From Flavobacterium sp. (lineage in GTDB: Bacteria > Bacteroidota > Bacteroidia > Flavobacteriales > Flavobacteriaceae), in the NCBI GenBank assembly GCA_018883065.1, contig VEQT01000028.1:1-34261 (forward strand): a stretch of DNA of 34,261 bases, in the 5' to 3' direction. The notes under the pieces were generated by a model. It did not search any database. It saw only the letters and a program-made list of their open reading frames with translations, and was not told where the DNA came from. Both the position numbers and the translations under genes were made by a program. Shown here in pieces: positions 8,929 through 16,916 of this stretch. The first letter of the stretch is position 1. Each line of letters begins with the position of its first letter.

Positions 8929-10377
8929 TTAATAATAAGTGTATCGGCGTACTTTGGCGATGTATTTGGCCAATCGAATTACTTGGTGACTGTAGCCGTA
9001 TTCGTTGTCGTACCATATGTACAAGACAATGTTTTTCCCGTCGGCCGAAACTAGTGTGGCGTTGCTGTCATATATCGATGGAGCTGAGGTGCCAATGATA
9101 TCAGATGAAACCAATTCGTTGTTGAGTGAGTATTTGATTTGCTCGACCAATTCGCCTTCTAATGCATATTTTTTAATGATCGAATTGATCTCATTTATCG
9201 AGGTAGGTCTTGATACTTCTAAATTCAACACAACCAAAGAGCCATTAGGAACCGGCACGCGTATGGCATTTGAAGTGAGTTTTCCGGTCAACGAAGGCAA
9301 TGCTTTTGCTACCGCTGATCCCGCGCCCGTTTCGGTAATTACCATGTTTAATCCGGCTGCTCTTCCGCGTCGGTATTTTTTGTGCATGTTATCCACTAAA
9401 TTTTGATCATTGGTGTAGGCATGTATGGTTTCTAAATGCCCTTTTACAACCACCAAAGTATCTTCAATGGCCTTCAATACTGGTGTAATGGCATTGGTGG
9501 TACAAGAAGCTGCCGAGAACAAGTCCAGTTTATCTGGGTTATAATCCAAATGGTTTACTCCGTGCACTATGTTGGGCATGCCTTTACCCGGAGCGGTTAG
9601 CAATACTTTGGCCACTCCTTTTGATTTGAGGTGACGCGAAAGGGCTTCTTCAGTAGTAAACGCTCCCGTATTGTCTATCACCAAGGCGTTGTCAAATCCA
9701 TAAGCAGTGTAATCAATTTCCTCTGGCGTTGCAGCTGCAATCATGTGGACGGTTGTGCCATTAATGCTGAGTGTATTGTTTGATGTATCTGCCACAACTG
9801 ATCCTTCAAAATCGCCGTGGATCGAATCGTAACGCAACAAAGATGCTCTTTTTTCTAGTGTAACCGCATCGTTTTTATCACGCGTTACGATAGCTCGTAG
9901 GCGCAACTGCGTGCCTTTTCCGGTTTTTGACATCAACTCTCTCGCCAATAATCGGCCAATTCGACCAAAACCATATAAAACCACATCTTTGGGTTCGTTA
10001 TTTTTAAAGTCTTGTGCTTTTTTTAATTTGGTCAACACAAAGCCAGTGGCGTTGTTGTGTTTGTTGTCGCCTTTGTGAAATTCGTAAGTAAGTTTGCCAA
10101 TATCGAGTTTGGCTGGAGGTAAATTTGATGAGTAGATTGCCTTGGCAATTTCAACCGAGTCAAAAATTGAAATGGGTTTGCCCACAAATTCGCCGGCATA
10201 GTCGTGTAAATTCAATATTTCACTCACGTTAAGGTTGAGTAATTGGTTTCGAAACAATACCATTTCGATCGATTTGTCGTACCACAAATCGCTAATTATT
10301 TTAATTAATTCTACGCCGGCTCGTCGTCTGCTCGACTGAAAGGCGATTTCTTTTTCGTAGGCAGTTAGTGTACTCAT
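8929..10377 (-). CDS. Glyceraldehyde-3-phosphate dehydrogenase, long form
   Basis: A 482-residue member of the GAPDH family. The dehydrogenase core starts near residue 131 with the nucleotide-binding VVLYGFGRIGRLLARE and contains the catalytic cysteine C292 in SAASCTTNAITPV and the partner histidine H319 in ETIHAYTND. GADPH-typical NEYGYSHQVIRLA is near the C-terminus. The first 130 residues are an extra, mostly helical, charged domain absent from the common form of about 335 residues. Long GAPDH forms like this occur in Bacteroidota beside the glycolytic enzyme; which direction (glycolysis or gluconeogenesis) and which cofactor this one prefers cannot be read here. It is a single-gene unit with its own candidate promoter and terminator. 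Confidence 0.92.
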   Translation of the reverse strand: MSTLTAYEKEIAFQSSRRRAGVELIKIISDLWYDKSIEMVLFRNQLLNLNVSEILNLHDYAGEFVGKPISIFDSVEIAKAIYSSNLPPAKLDIGKLTYEFHKGDNKHNNATGFVLTKLKKAQDFKNNEPKDVVLYGFGRIGRLLARELMSKTGKGTQLRLRAIVTRDKNDAVTLEKRASLLRYDSIHGDFEGSVVADTSNNTLSINGTTVHMIAAATPEEIDYTAYGFDNALVIDNTGAFTTEEALSRHLKSKGVAKVLLTAPGKGMPNIVHGVNHLDYNPDKLDLFSAASCTTNAITPVLKAIEDTLVVVKGHLETIHAYTNDQNLVDNMHKKYRRGRAAGLNMVITETGAGSAVAKALPSLTGKLTSNAIRVPVPNGSLVVLNLEVSRPTSINEINSIIKKYALEGELVEQIKYSLNNELVSSDIIGTSAPSIYDSNATLVSADGKNIVLYIWYDNEYGYSHQVIRLAKYIAKVRRYTYY

Positions 10378-10418
10378 AAAGGATAAAAATTGTTGTTTTG
10401 GTTTGTGTTAGAATGGGC

Positions 10419-10426
10419 CAAAAGTA
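10419..10426 (-). promoter_or_regulatory. Candidate -7 element for the GAPDH gene
   Basis: On the minus strand this reads TACTTTTG, an exact TAnnTTTG match, 41 bases before the GAPDH start. No TTG sits at the expected upstream spacing, so only the -7 half is supported. Confidence 0.4.
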
Positions 10427-10480
10427 CCCATTTCAATCGATTTCGTAAAGTATTTTGTCTACTTTTTTTTATCAAATTTA

Positions 10481-10521
10481 CGAGCAAAAAAAAGGTCTAT
10501 TGTTATGCAATAGACCTTTTT
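10481..10521 (-). terminator. Terminator of the htrA-type gene
   Basis: AAAAAGGTCTATTG at 10489-10502 and its exact reverse complement at 10508-10521 form a 14-pair stem with a 5-base loop. On the minus strand it ends in nine T. It starts 18 bases after the protease stop. Confidence 0.85.
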
Positions 10522-10539
10522 AAAAACGAAGAATTAACC

Positions 10540-11949
10540 TTAAATAATAATGCGAATGCGTTGACCAAATTTGTTGAGCATTTCAATGCTGATGCTTTGG
10601 TTTTCGTCTTTTTTGTTTAAAATTCTTGAAGCTGATTCCACATCATTTACTGGTGCATTGTCGATGCTTAAAATGATGTTGCCTTTGAGTTCTTCATAAT
10701 AAGGCTTTAAATTGTCATTGGTGATCTCTTTGATTTTAACTCCCGAATCAATGCGGAATTTTTTCTTGTCGGCCGCATCAATGTTTTCCATTTCAATGCC
10801 TTTGAATTCGGTATTAAATAATTCGTTTTTGGTAAGTACTACAGTGGTAGTCATTGATTTTCCTGCACGTACAAAAGTTACAAGTACTTTATCATTGGGT
10901 CTTTTGGTGTTGATGTAACCCGAAAGTTCGGCATAGGTAGAAACCGTTTGGTTGTCAATTTTTTTGATGATGTCACCTTTGGTTAAGCCCGCTTTTTCGG
11001 CTCCCGAATTTTTGGTCACTTTTTTAATGTAAAAGCCTTCTGTATCACTTACGCCTAAATCTTTAGAGGCATTCCCGTTGAGTTCACCGCCTTCAACGCC
11101 CAAAATTCCGCGTTGTACGTTGCCAAATTCCATGATGTCCTCAATGATTTTTCGGGTAATATTAGACGGAACCGCAAACGAATATCCAATATAGGAGCCC
11201 GTTTGTGACGAAATCATGGTGTTGATTCCGATTAATTCACCGCGATTATTTACCAAAGCTCCTCCGCTATTTCCTGGATTTACAGCTGCATCGGTTTGAA
11301 TAAAGGATTGTATTCCATTGGTATCTAAGTTTCTTGCTTTGGCCGATACAATACCCGCTGTTACCGTAGAGGTTAAGTTGTATGGATTTCCAACAGCCAA
11401 AACCCACTCCCCAATTTTTACAGCATCCGAGTCGGCAAATACCGAGTAGGGCAGTTTGTCATTGGCTTCAATTTTGAGTAGCGCTATATCCATTTTGGAA
11501 TCGGTTCCCACTAGTTTGGCCTTGTATGTTTTTTTATTATTGAGTGTGATTTCAATTTCGGAGGCATCTTTTACTACGTGATTATTGGTTACGATGTACC
11601 CATCTTCTGAGATAATTACGCCCGAGCCAGTTCCAACCTGTTCTTGTTGTTGCATTTGTCCACCATGAAATCCGTAGAAAAAATCCATCAACGGATTCGA
11701 GACCGTGCGAAAGGATACGTTTTTTACGTGCACCACAGTGTGTATGGTTTTATCGGCCGCTTCGGTAAAATCGAGCACTTCGTTGCTCAATCCAACCGTT
11801 TTTCCATAGTGCGCAGGTGCTTGGGTAACGATGCTTTTTTTGGTAAATAAGTTGTTGTCGTCTAGAAATACTTTGTACCCTGCCAAGGTGGTTACCCCAC
11901 TTAAAAGAGCTACTAAAACTAATTTTGAATTGCTGTTCATGTTAATCAT
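10540..11949 (-). CDS. HtrA/Do-type periplasmic serine protease
   Basis: A protein quality-control protease of the DegP/DegQ family, anchored or exported through an N-terminal hydrophobic segment (LVLVALLSGVTTLAGYKVF). The catalytic triad is visible: H124 in TNNHVV, D154 in SKMDIALLKI and S228 in NPGNSGGAL. Two PDZ domains follow (about residues 270-370 and 385-469), which bind unfolded or outer-membrane client C-termini. At 469 residues it has the usual length. The initiation codon may be the first ATG (11947-11949) or the ATG three codons later (MNSNSKL). It stands alone between two hairpins or promoters, with a good Bacteroidota promoter upstream, and is divergent from dapF. Confidence 0.94.
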   Translation of the reverse strand: MINMNSNSKLVLVALLSGVTTLAGYKVFLDDNNLFTKKSIVTQAPAHYGKTVGLSNEVLDFTEAADKTIHTVVHVKNVSFRTVSNPLMDFFYGFHGGQMQQQEQVGTGSGVIISEDGYIVTNNHVVKDASEIEITLNNKKTYKAKLVGTDSKMDIALLKIEANDKLPYSVFADSDAVKIGEWVLAVGNPYNLTSTVTAGIVSAKARNLDTNGIQSFIQTDAAVNPGNSGGALVNNRGELIGINTMISSQTGSYIGYSFAVPSNITRKIIEDIMEFGNVQRGILGVEGGELNGNASKDLGVSDTEGFYIKKVTKNSGAEKAGLTKGDIIKKIDNQTVSTYAELSGYINTKRPNDKVLVTFVRAGKSMTTTVVLTKNELFNTEFKGIEMENIDAADKKKFRIDSGVKIKEITNDNLKPYYEELKGNIILSIDNAPVNDVESASRILNKKDENQSISIEMLNKFGQRIRIII

Positions 11950-11977
11950 TTTTAGGTTATTTGTTATTTCACGAACG

Positions 11978-12005
11978 TAAAAGTAGAAAAGAAATGATGC
12001 AGCAA
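11978..12005 (-). promoter_or_regulatory. Promoter of the htrA-type gene
   Basis: On the minus strand there is a TTG (plus 12003-12005), a 17-base spacer and TACTTTTA (plus 11978-11985). This is the flavobacterial TTG-N17-TAnnTTTG layout with one mismatch in the last base, 28 bases from the start codon. Confidence 0.55.
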
Positions 12006-12096
12006 AAACAGTTTAACGCTCGTTTAACAGCTCTTAACGTTTTATTAGTAGTTCTGTTTTGTGTTGTTTTGCCTGCTGCTGTTTGCTGATAATTTG

Positions 12097-12104
12097 TACA
12101 TTTG
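12097..12104 (+). promoter_or_regulatory. -7 element of the dapF operon
   Basis: TACATTTG is an exact TAnnTTTG match ending 18 bases before the ATG at 12123. It overlaps an earlier in-frame TTG codon at 12102, which argues for the later start. The -33 element is not clear. Confidence 0.5.
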
Positions 12105-12122
12105 TTTGCATTAAAAATCACG

Positions 12123-12911
12123 ATGAAAATCCCCTTTTACAAATACCACGGAACTGGAAACGACTTTATTCTACTAGATAATAGAGCGTTGTTATTCCCT
12201 AAAACTGCCCATGAATGGATTGCACAGTTGTGTCATCGTAATTTTGGCATCGGTGCCGATGGGCTAATTCTATTGGAGGAAAATAGTCCCGGTCAATTCA
12301 CCATGGTCTATTACAATTCCGATGGGAATTTGAGTTCCATGTGTGGCAACGGCGGACGCTGTTTTGTGGCCTTTGCCAAATACTTGGGATTGATAGAAAA
12401 TGAAATGCATTTTGATGCCCCCGATGGAGCTCATTTTGCTCAATTTACTTCAACCGGCGAGATTGCCTTACAAATGAAATCTGTTCAAGATATTGCAGTT
12501 CATTCAAATTACGTATTCCTCAATACCGGCTCACCGCATCATGTGCAACTAGTTACAGATTTGGCTACTTATCCTGTGAACCAAAACGGATCTGCTATTC
12601 GCTATGGCGAATTGTATGGAACGGCAGGTTCAAATGTCAATTTTGTTGAGCCTGTTTCGACCAATACGTTTGCCGTGCGCACCTACGAACGCGGCGTAGA
12701 AAACGAAACACTTTCTTGCGGAACCGGCGTCACCGCTGTGGCCATTGCCATGCATAAACTGCAACTCGCTACAGCCAATACAGTGCAATTACAAACTCCG
12801 GGTGGAAACTTATGGGTTTCGTTTGATGAAAACGAAGGCAAGTACCAACAAGTAATACTTACAGGCCCTGCACAATTTGTGTTTGCAGGTGAATTGGATT
12901 GGGCTGATTAG
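12123..12911 (+). CDS. dapF: Diaminopimelate epimerase
   Basis: Interconverts LL- and meso-diaminopimelate, giving the cross-linking amino acid of peptidoglycan and the precursor of lysine. The 262-residue protein has both catalytic cysteines: C74 in SMCGNGGRC and C199 in LSCGTGVTAVA, and the conserved N-terminal YHGTGNDFILLD. The ATG at 12123 is chosen because a promoter element ends just before it. It is the first gene of a run that continues with an acetyltransferase (1-base gap) and mltG, so precursor supply and cell-wall assembly are transcribed together. Confidence 0.96.
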   Translation: MKIPFYKYHGTGNDFILLDNRALLFPKTAHEWIAQLCHRNFGIGADGLILLEENSPGQFTMVYYNSDGNLSSMCGNGGRCFVAFAKYLGLIENEMHFDAPDGAHFAQFTSTGEIALQMKSVQDIAVHSNYVFLNTGSPHHVQLVTDLATYPVNQNGSAIRYGELYGTAGSNVNFVEPVSTNTFAVRTYERGVENETLSCGTGVTAVAIAMHKLQLATANTVQLQTPGGNLWVSFDENEGKYQQVILTGPAQFVFAGELDWAD

Positions 12912-12912
12912 G

Positions 12913-13443
12913 ATGAAAACACTAGAAAATCAAACCTTGTTTCTCCGCGCCTTGGAGCCCGAAGATTTGGATTTCATTTACCAAATCGAAAATGACGAAA
13001 CGGTATGGGAAATCAGTCATACCAAAACCCCATACAGTCGTTTTTTGATCCGTCAATACCTAGAAAATGCACATCAAGACATCTACGAAGCCAAGCAAAT
13101 GCGTTTTGTGATTTGCCTCAAATCCAATGGACTAGCGATTGGCATGATCGATTTGTTTGATTTTGAACCGGCGCATCAACGCGCAGGAGTAGGGGTGCTC
13201 ATCTACGATAAACTTTGTCGCAATGTTGGTGTCGGATCGGGCGCATTGGCTTTGGTGCTGCAATATGCGCAGACCCATTTAAATTTGCATCAAGTGTATG
13301 CCAATATTGGTACCGATAACGCAGCCAGTTTGGCACTTTTTGCTAAATTTGGCTTCCAAGAAATAGGCGTAAAAAAACAATGGAATTTGGTGCGCGGCGA
13401 ATACAAAGACGAGGCCTTATATCAATATATATTCACAAAATAG
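12913..13443 (+). CDS. GNAT-family N-acetyltransferase (RimJ/RimL-like)
   Basis: A 176-residue acetyl-CoA-dependent acetyltransferase of the Acetyltransf_3 (RimJ/RimL, SpeG-like) group. The opening LENQTLFLRALEPEDLDFIYQIEND is typical, and the acetyl-CoA-binding region runs over GVGVLIYDKLCRNVGVGSGALALV (about residues 95-118), followed by the family stretch VYANIGTDNAASLALFAKFGF. The ATG at 12913 leaves one base after the dapF stop. Its substrate (a protein N-terminus, a polyamine or a sugar) is not shown; position between dapF and mltG hints at, but does not prove, a cell-wall link. Confidence 0.88.
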   Translation: MKTLENQTLFLRALEPEDLDFIYQIENDETVWEISHTKTPYSRFLIRQYLENAHQDIYEAKQMRFVICLKSNGLAIGMIDLFDFEPAHQRAGVGVLIYDKLCRNVGVGSGALALVLQYAQTHLNLHQVYANIGTDNAASLALFAKFGFQEIGVKKQWNLVRGEYKDEALYQYIFTK

Positions 13444-13452
13444 CTAAACGTT

Positions 13453-14496
13453 TTGAATACAAAAAAAATCATTTATGGCATTAGTGCACTAGTTGTAATA
13501 GCAGTAGCGGCTTACGGCATTTATATGTACCGCACCATTTTTGCGTCCAACACCAAATTTGCCGAAAGCGAAATTTATGTTACCGTGCCTACCGCTTCAA
13601 GCTATGAGCAAGTGAAAACAGCAATGGCTCCATTTGTAGAAGACTTGGATAAGTTTGATCAAGTGGCGCAAAAAAAATCGTACCCTGCTAGAAAAGACAA
13701 AGCTGGACGCTTTTTAATAAAAAAAGGAATGAACAGCAACGAAATTGTAAATGCTTTGCGGCAAAACATTCCCGTAAAATTGGCTTTTAATAACCAAGAA
13801 CGCTTGGAGAATTTTGCCGGACGCATTGGCGCACAGCTGGAAGCCGATAGTTTGTCGGTCTTGAACGCCTGCTTGGATCCGCAATTTTTGGCCGATAATG
13901 GCTTGAACAAAAACAACGTTTTATCGATTTTTATTCCCAATTCATACGAGTTTTTTTGGAACACCTCGGCAGAAGTGTTTCGAGATAAAATGCTAAAAGA
14001 ATACCGCAGATTTTGGACCTCTGCCCGATTAGAAAAAGCAAAAAAATTAAACCTTAATCCAGAAGAAGTGATCGCTTTGGCCTCGATTGTGCACAAAGAA
14101 ACCGTCAAAGCAGATGAACGTCCTGTGGTGGCTGGTGTATATTTGAATCGTTTACAAAAAGGAATAAAATTAGAAGCTGATCCCACGGTTATTTATGCAG
14201 TAAAAGCCGTTTCTAACGATTTTAACCAAGTCATCAAACGCGTTTTGTATAAAGATTTAGAAACCAATTCGCTTTACAATACCTACAAGTACAATGGCTT
14301 GCCTCCTGGACCCATCGCCATGCCCGATATCTCGGCGATTGATGCTGTGTTAAATCCGGCAAAACACAACTACATTTATTTTTGTGCCAGTGTAACCCGA
14401 TTTGGGTACCACGAATTTGCTGTAACGCCTGACCAACATGAAGCAAACCGCCGAAAATATGTGGCTTGGGTGAGTAATCAAGGTATAAAACGTTAA
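13453..14496 (+). CDS. mltG: Endolytic murein transglycosylase MltG
   Basis: An inner-membrane lytic transglycosylase that cuts nascent glycan strands and so sets their length. One N-terminal membrane segment (KIIYGISALVVIAVAAYGIYM, residues 5-25) is followed by a LysM-like part and the YceG domain. The catalytic glutamate is E216 in ASIVHKETVKADERP, followed by the conserved GVYLNRLQKGIKLEADPTVIYA. The likely start codon is TTG at 13453: no in-frame ATG occurs before residue 25, and starting there would remove the membrane anchor. Length (347) matches flavobacterial homologues. It lies 9 bases after the acetyltransferase and 3 bases before the next gene. Confidence 0.94.
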   Translation: MNTKKIIYGISALVVIAVAAYGIYMYRTIFASNTKFAESEIYVTVPTASSYEQVKTAMAPFVEDLDKFDQVAQKKSYPARKDKAGRFLIKKGMNSNEIVNALRQNIPVKLAFNNQERLENFAGRIGAQLEADSLSVLNACLDPQFLADNGLNKNNVLSIFIPNSYEFFWNTSAEVFRDKMLKEYRRFWTSARLEKAKKLNLNPEEVIALASIVHKETVKADERPVVAGVYLNRLQKGIKLEADPTVIYAVKAVSNDFNQVIKRVLYKDLETNSLYNTYKYNGLPPGPIAMPDISAIDAVLNPAKHNYIYFCASVTRFGYHEFAVTPDQHEANRRKYVAWVSNQGIKR

Positions 14497-14499
14497 ACG

Positions 14500-15408
14500 A
14501 TGCAACGCCTTTGGCTGGTTATTTCTTGCTTTGGAATTGTACTTCAATTGGCTGGACAAGATAAGCTAGACCGTTTTTTAAAACCCGCTGATTCTTTGCA
14601 AATTTCTCGTCGTTCTGCGGTTGTGATTTCCGAAACTGCACTTTCAGTTACCGCCCTTGTGGGATTGTCTCAACTTTGGTACGCTGACTATCCCAAATCC
14701 AATTTTCATTTCATAGATGACTCAAACGAGTGGATGCAATTGGACAAAGCCGGACATCTGTATTCGAGTTATCATTTAGGTCGATTTAGTGCTGAGGCCT
14801 TGGCTTGGAGCGGAGTTTCTAAAAAACATCAATTGCTGTATGGCGCAACATATGGATTTGCTTTTCTTACGGCGGTCGAAGTATTGGACGGCTATTCGGC
14901 GCAATGGGGTGCTTCGTGGTCTGATGTGGCTGCCAATGCAGCAGGTACAGCACTCTATGTTTCGCAAGAGTTGTGGTGGAACGAGCAGCGTATTGTTCCC
15001 AAGTATTCGTTTCACACCACTGCCTATGCCCAACAACGCCCGGGCCTATTGGGTTATTCCTTGCAAGAACAATTGCTCAAGGACTACAATGGTCAAACCT
15101 ATTGGCTTTCGGTCAATCTTCAGTCGTTTATTAAAACCAAATCTATTCCTGCTTGGGTAAATATCGCCATGGGTTATGGAGCCGAAGGAATGGTATCGGC
15201 AAATGAATTAACTCCTATTTCGAGTATGTCGCCCTCTGCTCGAACGCGGCAATTTTACCTGAGTTTGGATGTCGATTTAACCAAAATTAAAACCAAGTTA
15301 CATTTTTTTAAGACGATTTGTTCGGTTTTTAATACCGTAAAAATTCCAGCTCCCACTATTGAATTCAAGGGTTCAACTAAGGCGATATTTCATCCTATTT
15401 ACTTCTAG
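14500..15408 (+). CDS. DUF2279 (YfiM-like) membrane-associated protein
   Basis: A 302-residue protein with a signal sequence (MQRLWLVISCFGIVLQLAGQ). The central part, with DKAGHLYSSYHLGRF near residues 86-100 and DGYSAQWGASWSDVAANAAG near 130-149, matches the DUF2279 family of predicted envelope proteins, whose function is not known. The C-terminal third is less conserved and strand-like. It begins 3 bases after mltG, so the pair is almost surely co-transcribed, which suggests a role in envelope or peptidoglycan maintenance. I cannot name an activity. Confidence 0.8.
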   Translation: MQRLWLVISCFGIVLQLAGQDKLDRFLKPADSLQISRRSAVVISETALSVTALVGLSQLWYADYPKSNFHFIDDSNEWMQLDKAGHLYSSYHLGRFSAEALAWSGVSKKHQLLYGATYGFAFLTAVEVLDGYSAQWGASWSDVAANAAGTALYVSQELWWNEQRIVPKYSFHTTAYAQQRPGLLGYSLQEQLLKDYNGQTYWLSVNLQSFIKTKSIPAWVNIAMGYGAEGMVSANELTPISSMSPSARTRQFYLSLDVDLTKIKTKLHFFKTICSVFNTVKIPAPTIEFKGSTKAIFHPIYF

Positions 15409-15412
15409 AAAA

Positions 15413-15454
15413 TATCAACTAATTGATAGTCAGATTTATACAATTTGTTGTATA
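15413..15454. repeat. Two palindromes at a candidate promoter
   Basis: TATCAA-N4-TTGATA (15413-15428) and TATACAA-N4-TTGTATA (15437-15454) are inverted repeats with the same 4-base spacer and centres 25 bases apart. The second overlaps a TATATTTG -7 element at 15451-15458. They could bind a dimeric regulator; no family is implied. Confidence 0.45.
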
Positions 15455-15458
15455 TTTG
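15451..15458 (+). promoter_or_regulatory. Candidate -7 element for the lysozyme-like gene
   Basis: TATATTTG matches TAnnTTTG exactly, 46 bases before the ATG at 15505. A TTG at 15423-15425 is 25 bases upstream, slightly more than the usual spacing. Confidence 0.45.
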
Positions 15459-15504
15459 GCCCGTAGAAATTTCTCGTGGTGACAGCAGGGAAGAAAACCA
15501 ATAT

Positions 15505-16140
15505 ATGATAAAAAGATGGGCATTATTCACCGTAGTCTTTGCAGCAATTCTCTATTTTACTTATGGGTTTAGTACATTTATTCCCACTTATAATTACTCC
15601 AAATCTGAATTAATTAAGTCGCAATCTACTTACTTATTTCCCTCCTCTAATCCACACGAATACCAAATTTTAAGTACACCTTATACGGCCAAGTTTTTTA
15701 TTGGATTTAAAGAAGCATTGGCATTCAAAGAATCTCAAGGTAAATACCATAAAATCAACACCTTGGGTTATATGGGTAAATACCAATTTGGTGCCGAAAC
15801 CTTGCGTGAAATAGGCATTTCCAATCACCAGCATTTTTTGCAAACCCCCCGTTTGCAAGAGCAAGCCTTTTTGGTGTTGCTGGCCAAAAACAAATGGAAT
15901 CTACAAAATGAAATTGATGCATTTTCAGGAAAAACCATTGCCGGCGTGCGCGTAACCGAGTCAGGAATATTGGCCGCTGCCCATTTGGGCGGGGTTCGCT
16001 CTGTGAAGAAGTTTTTATACAGCCAAGGCAAGCGAAAGTGCAAAGACCAATACGGTTCAAGCGTTCACAATTATATGCGTGATTTTGCTGGGTATGAAAC
16101 ACATGCTATTGTGGCACAAAACAACCCAACCGTGCAGTAA
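15505..16140 (+). CDS. Lysozyme-like peptidoglycan hydrolase
   Basis: A 211-residue protein with one N-terminal membrane segment (residues 5-21) and an extracytoplasmic domain of the lysozyme/transglycosylase fold. The probable catalytic glutamate is E76 in FKESQGKY, followed by GYMGKYQFGAETLREIGI, as in SLT and phage-type muramidases (Glu-Ser, then a Gly-Tyr-Gln-Phe region). The start at 15505 (MIKRWALF) gives a proper anchor; a frame open to 15445 would begin inside the promoter. It follows the mltG-DUF2279 genes by 96 bases and ends at a strong hairpin. Lytic transglycosylase is my first choice, glucosaminidase the alternative. Confidence 0.72.
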   Translation: MIKRWALFTVVFAAILYFTYGFSTFIPTYNYSKSELIKSQSTYLFPSSNPHEYQILSTPYTAKFFIGFKEALAFKESQGKYHKINTLGYMGKYQFGAETLREIGISNHQHFLQTPRLQEQAFLVLLAKNKWNLQNEIDAFSGKTIAGVRVTESGILAAAHLGGVRSVKKFLYSQGKRKCKDQYGSSVHNYMRDFAGYETHAIVAQNNPTVQ

Positions 16141-16159
16141 ATAAGTTGTTTGTATAAAA

Positions 16160-16187
16160 GAAAAGTCCGTTTGTAAACGGACTTTTC
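16160..16187. terminator. Bidirectional terminator
   Basis: GAAAAGTCCGTTT and its exact reverse complement are separated by two bases. It sits between the stop codons of two convergent genes (16140 and 16191); both strands give A/T-rich flanks, so it can serve both. Confidence 0.8.
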
Positions 16188-16190
16188 ATT

Positions 16191-16910
16191 TTACATGCGG
16201 TGTAGGATAAAAATTGTAGGTCGGTTGTGCAAATCAATTTTTACTTTTTTCCAGTCTTGAACGCGCATTGTTTTAATGTATTCGGTAGGCAAAGTGATGT
16301 CGCAGGCAATGCATAAAAAAGTATTGGGTTGCAGGCATTGAAGCAAATCCTCCACTAATTTGTTGTTGCGGTAGGGCGTTTCGATAAATAGCTGGGATTG
16401 GTTTTTGTCTTGTGCAAGTCGCTCCAATTGTTTTAATGCCGATTTTTTTTCTGATTTATCGATTGGTAAATAGCCATTAAAGGCAAAGCTTTGTCCGTTC
16501 ATTCCCGATGCCATTAAAGCCAAGGTTATAGATGAAGGGCCTACTAAAGGCACTACGGTAATCCCTTTTTCATGCGCCAATTTTACTATTACTGCACCTG
16601 GATCAGCGATGCCTGGACAACCCGCTTCACTCATTAGTCCCATATTCTTGCCTGCTAAGCAAGCTTGAATCATGCCTAAATGTTCGCTGTCTTTAGTGTG
16701 TTTGTTCAAGGCAAACAAGCGTAAATTGGCTTGAATTTTTTCTGGATAAATGCTCTTGATGAATTTGCGCGCCGTTTTTTCGTTTTCAACAATGTAGTCA
16801 TCCAGTAATTCGATGGTTCGTTTTACAGTAAAAGGCAAAACAGCCAGCGGATCGCATTCGCCCAAAGTGGTTGGAATCAGGTAGATTTTGCCGATGTTTG
16901 AATGAGTCAT
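16191..16910 (-). CDS. RsmI-like SAM-dependent methyltransferase
   Basis: A 239-residue tetrapyrrole-methylase-fold enzyme related to RsmI, which methylates 16S rRNA. The N-terminal GKIYLIPTTLGE, the central GLMSEAGCPGIADPGAVIVKLAHE (about residues 90-113) and VPLVGPSSITLALMASGMNGQSF are the family landmarks. It is shorter and more divergent than standard RsmI (about 280 residues); flavobacteria usually carry both, so a different RNA or small-molecule target is possible. It is the last gene of the dnaA operon, 6 bases after the phosphatase. Confidence 0.85.
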   Translation of the reverse strand: MTHSNIGKIYLIPTTLGECDPLAVLPFTVKRTIELLDDYIVENEKTARKFIKSIYPEKIQANLRLFALNKHTKDSEHLGMIQACLAGKNMGLMSEAGCPGIADPGAVIVKLAHEKGITVVPLVGPSSITLALMASGMNGQSFAFNGYLPIDKSEKKSALKQLERLAQDKNQSQLFIETPYRNNKLVEDLLQCLQPNTFLCIACDITLPTEYIKTMRVQDWKKVKIDLHNRPTIFILHRM

Positions 16911-16916
16911 GATTTG

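Noticed and set aside
13659..14186. A long minus-strand open frame within mltG
   Set aside because: It is antisense to a gene with clear catalytic motifs and has no similarity or start context of its own.
14789..15160. A second plus-strand frame inside the DUF2279 gene
   Set aside because: It overlaps a better supported frame with a signal peptide and family motifs, and is basic and low in complexity, as out-of-frame translations often are.
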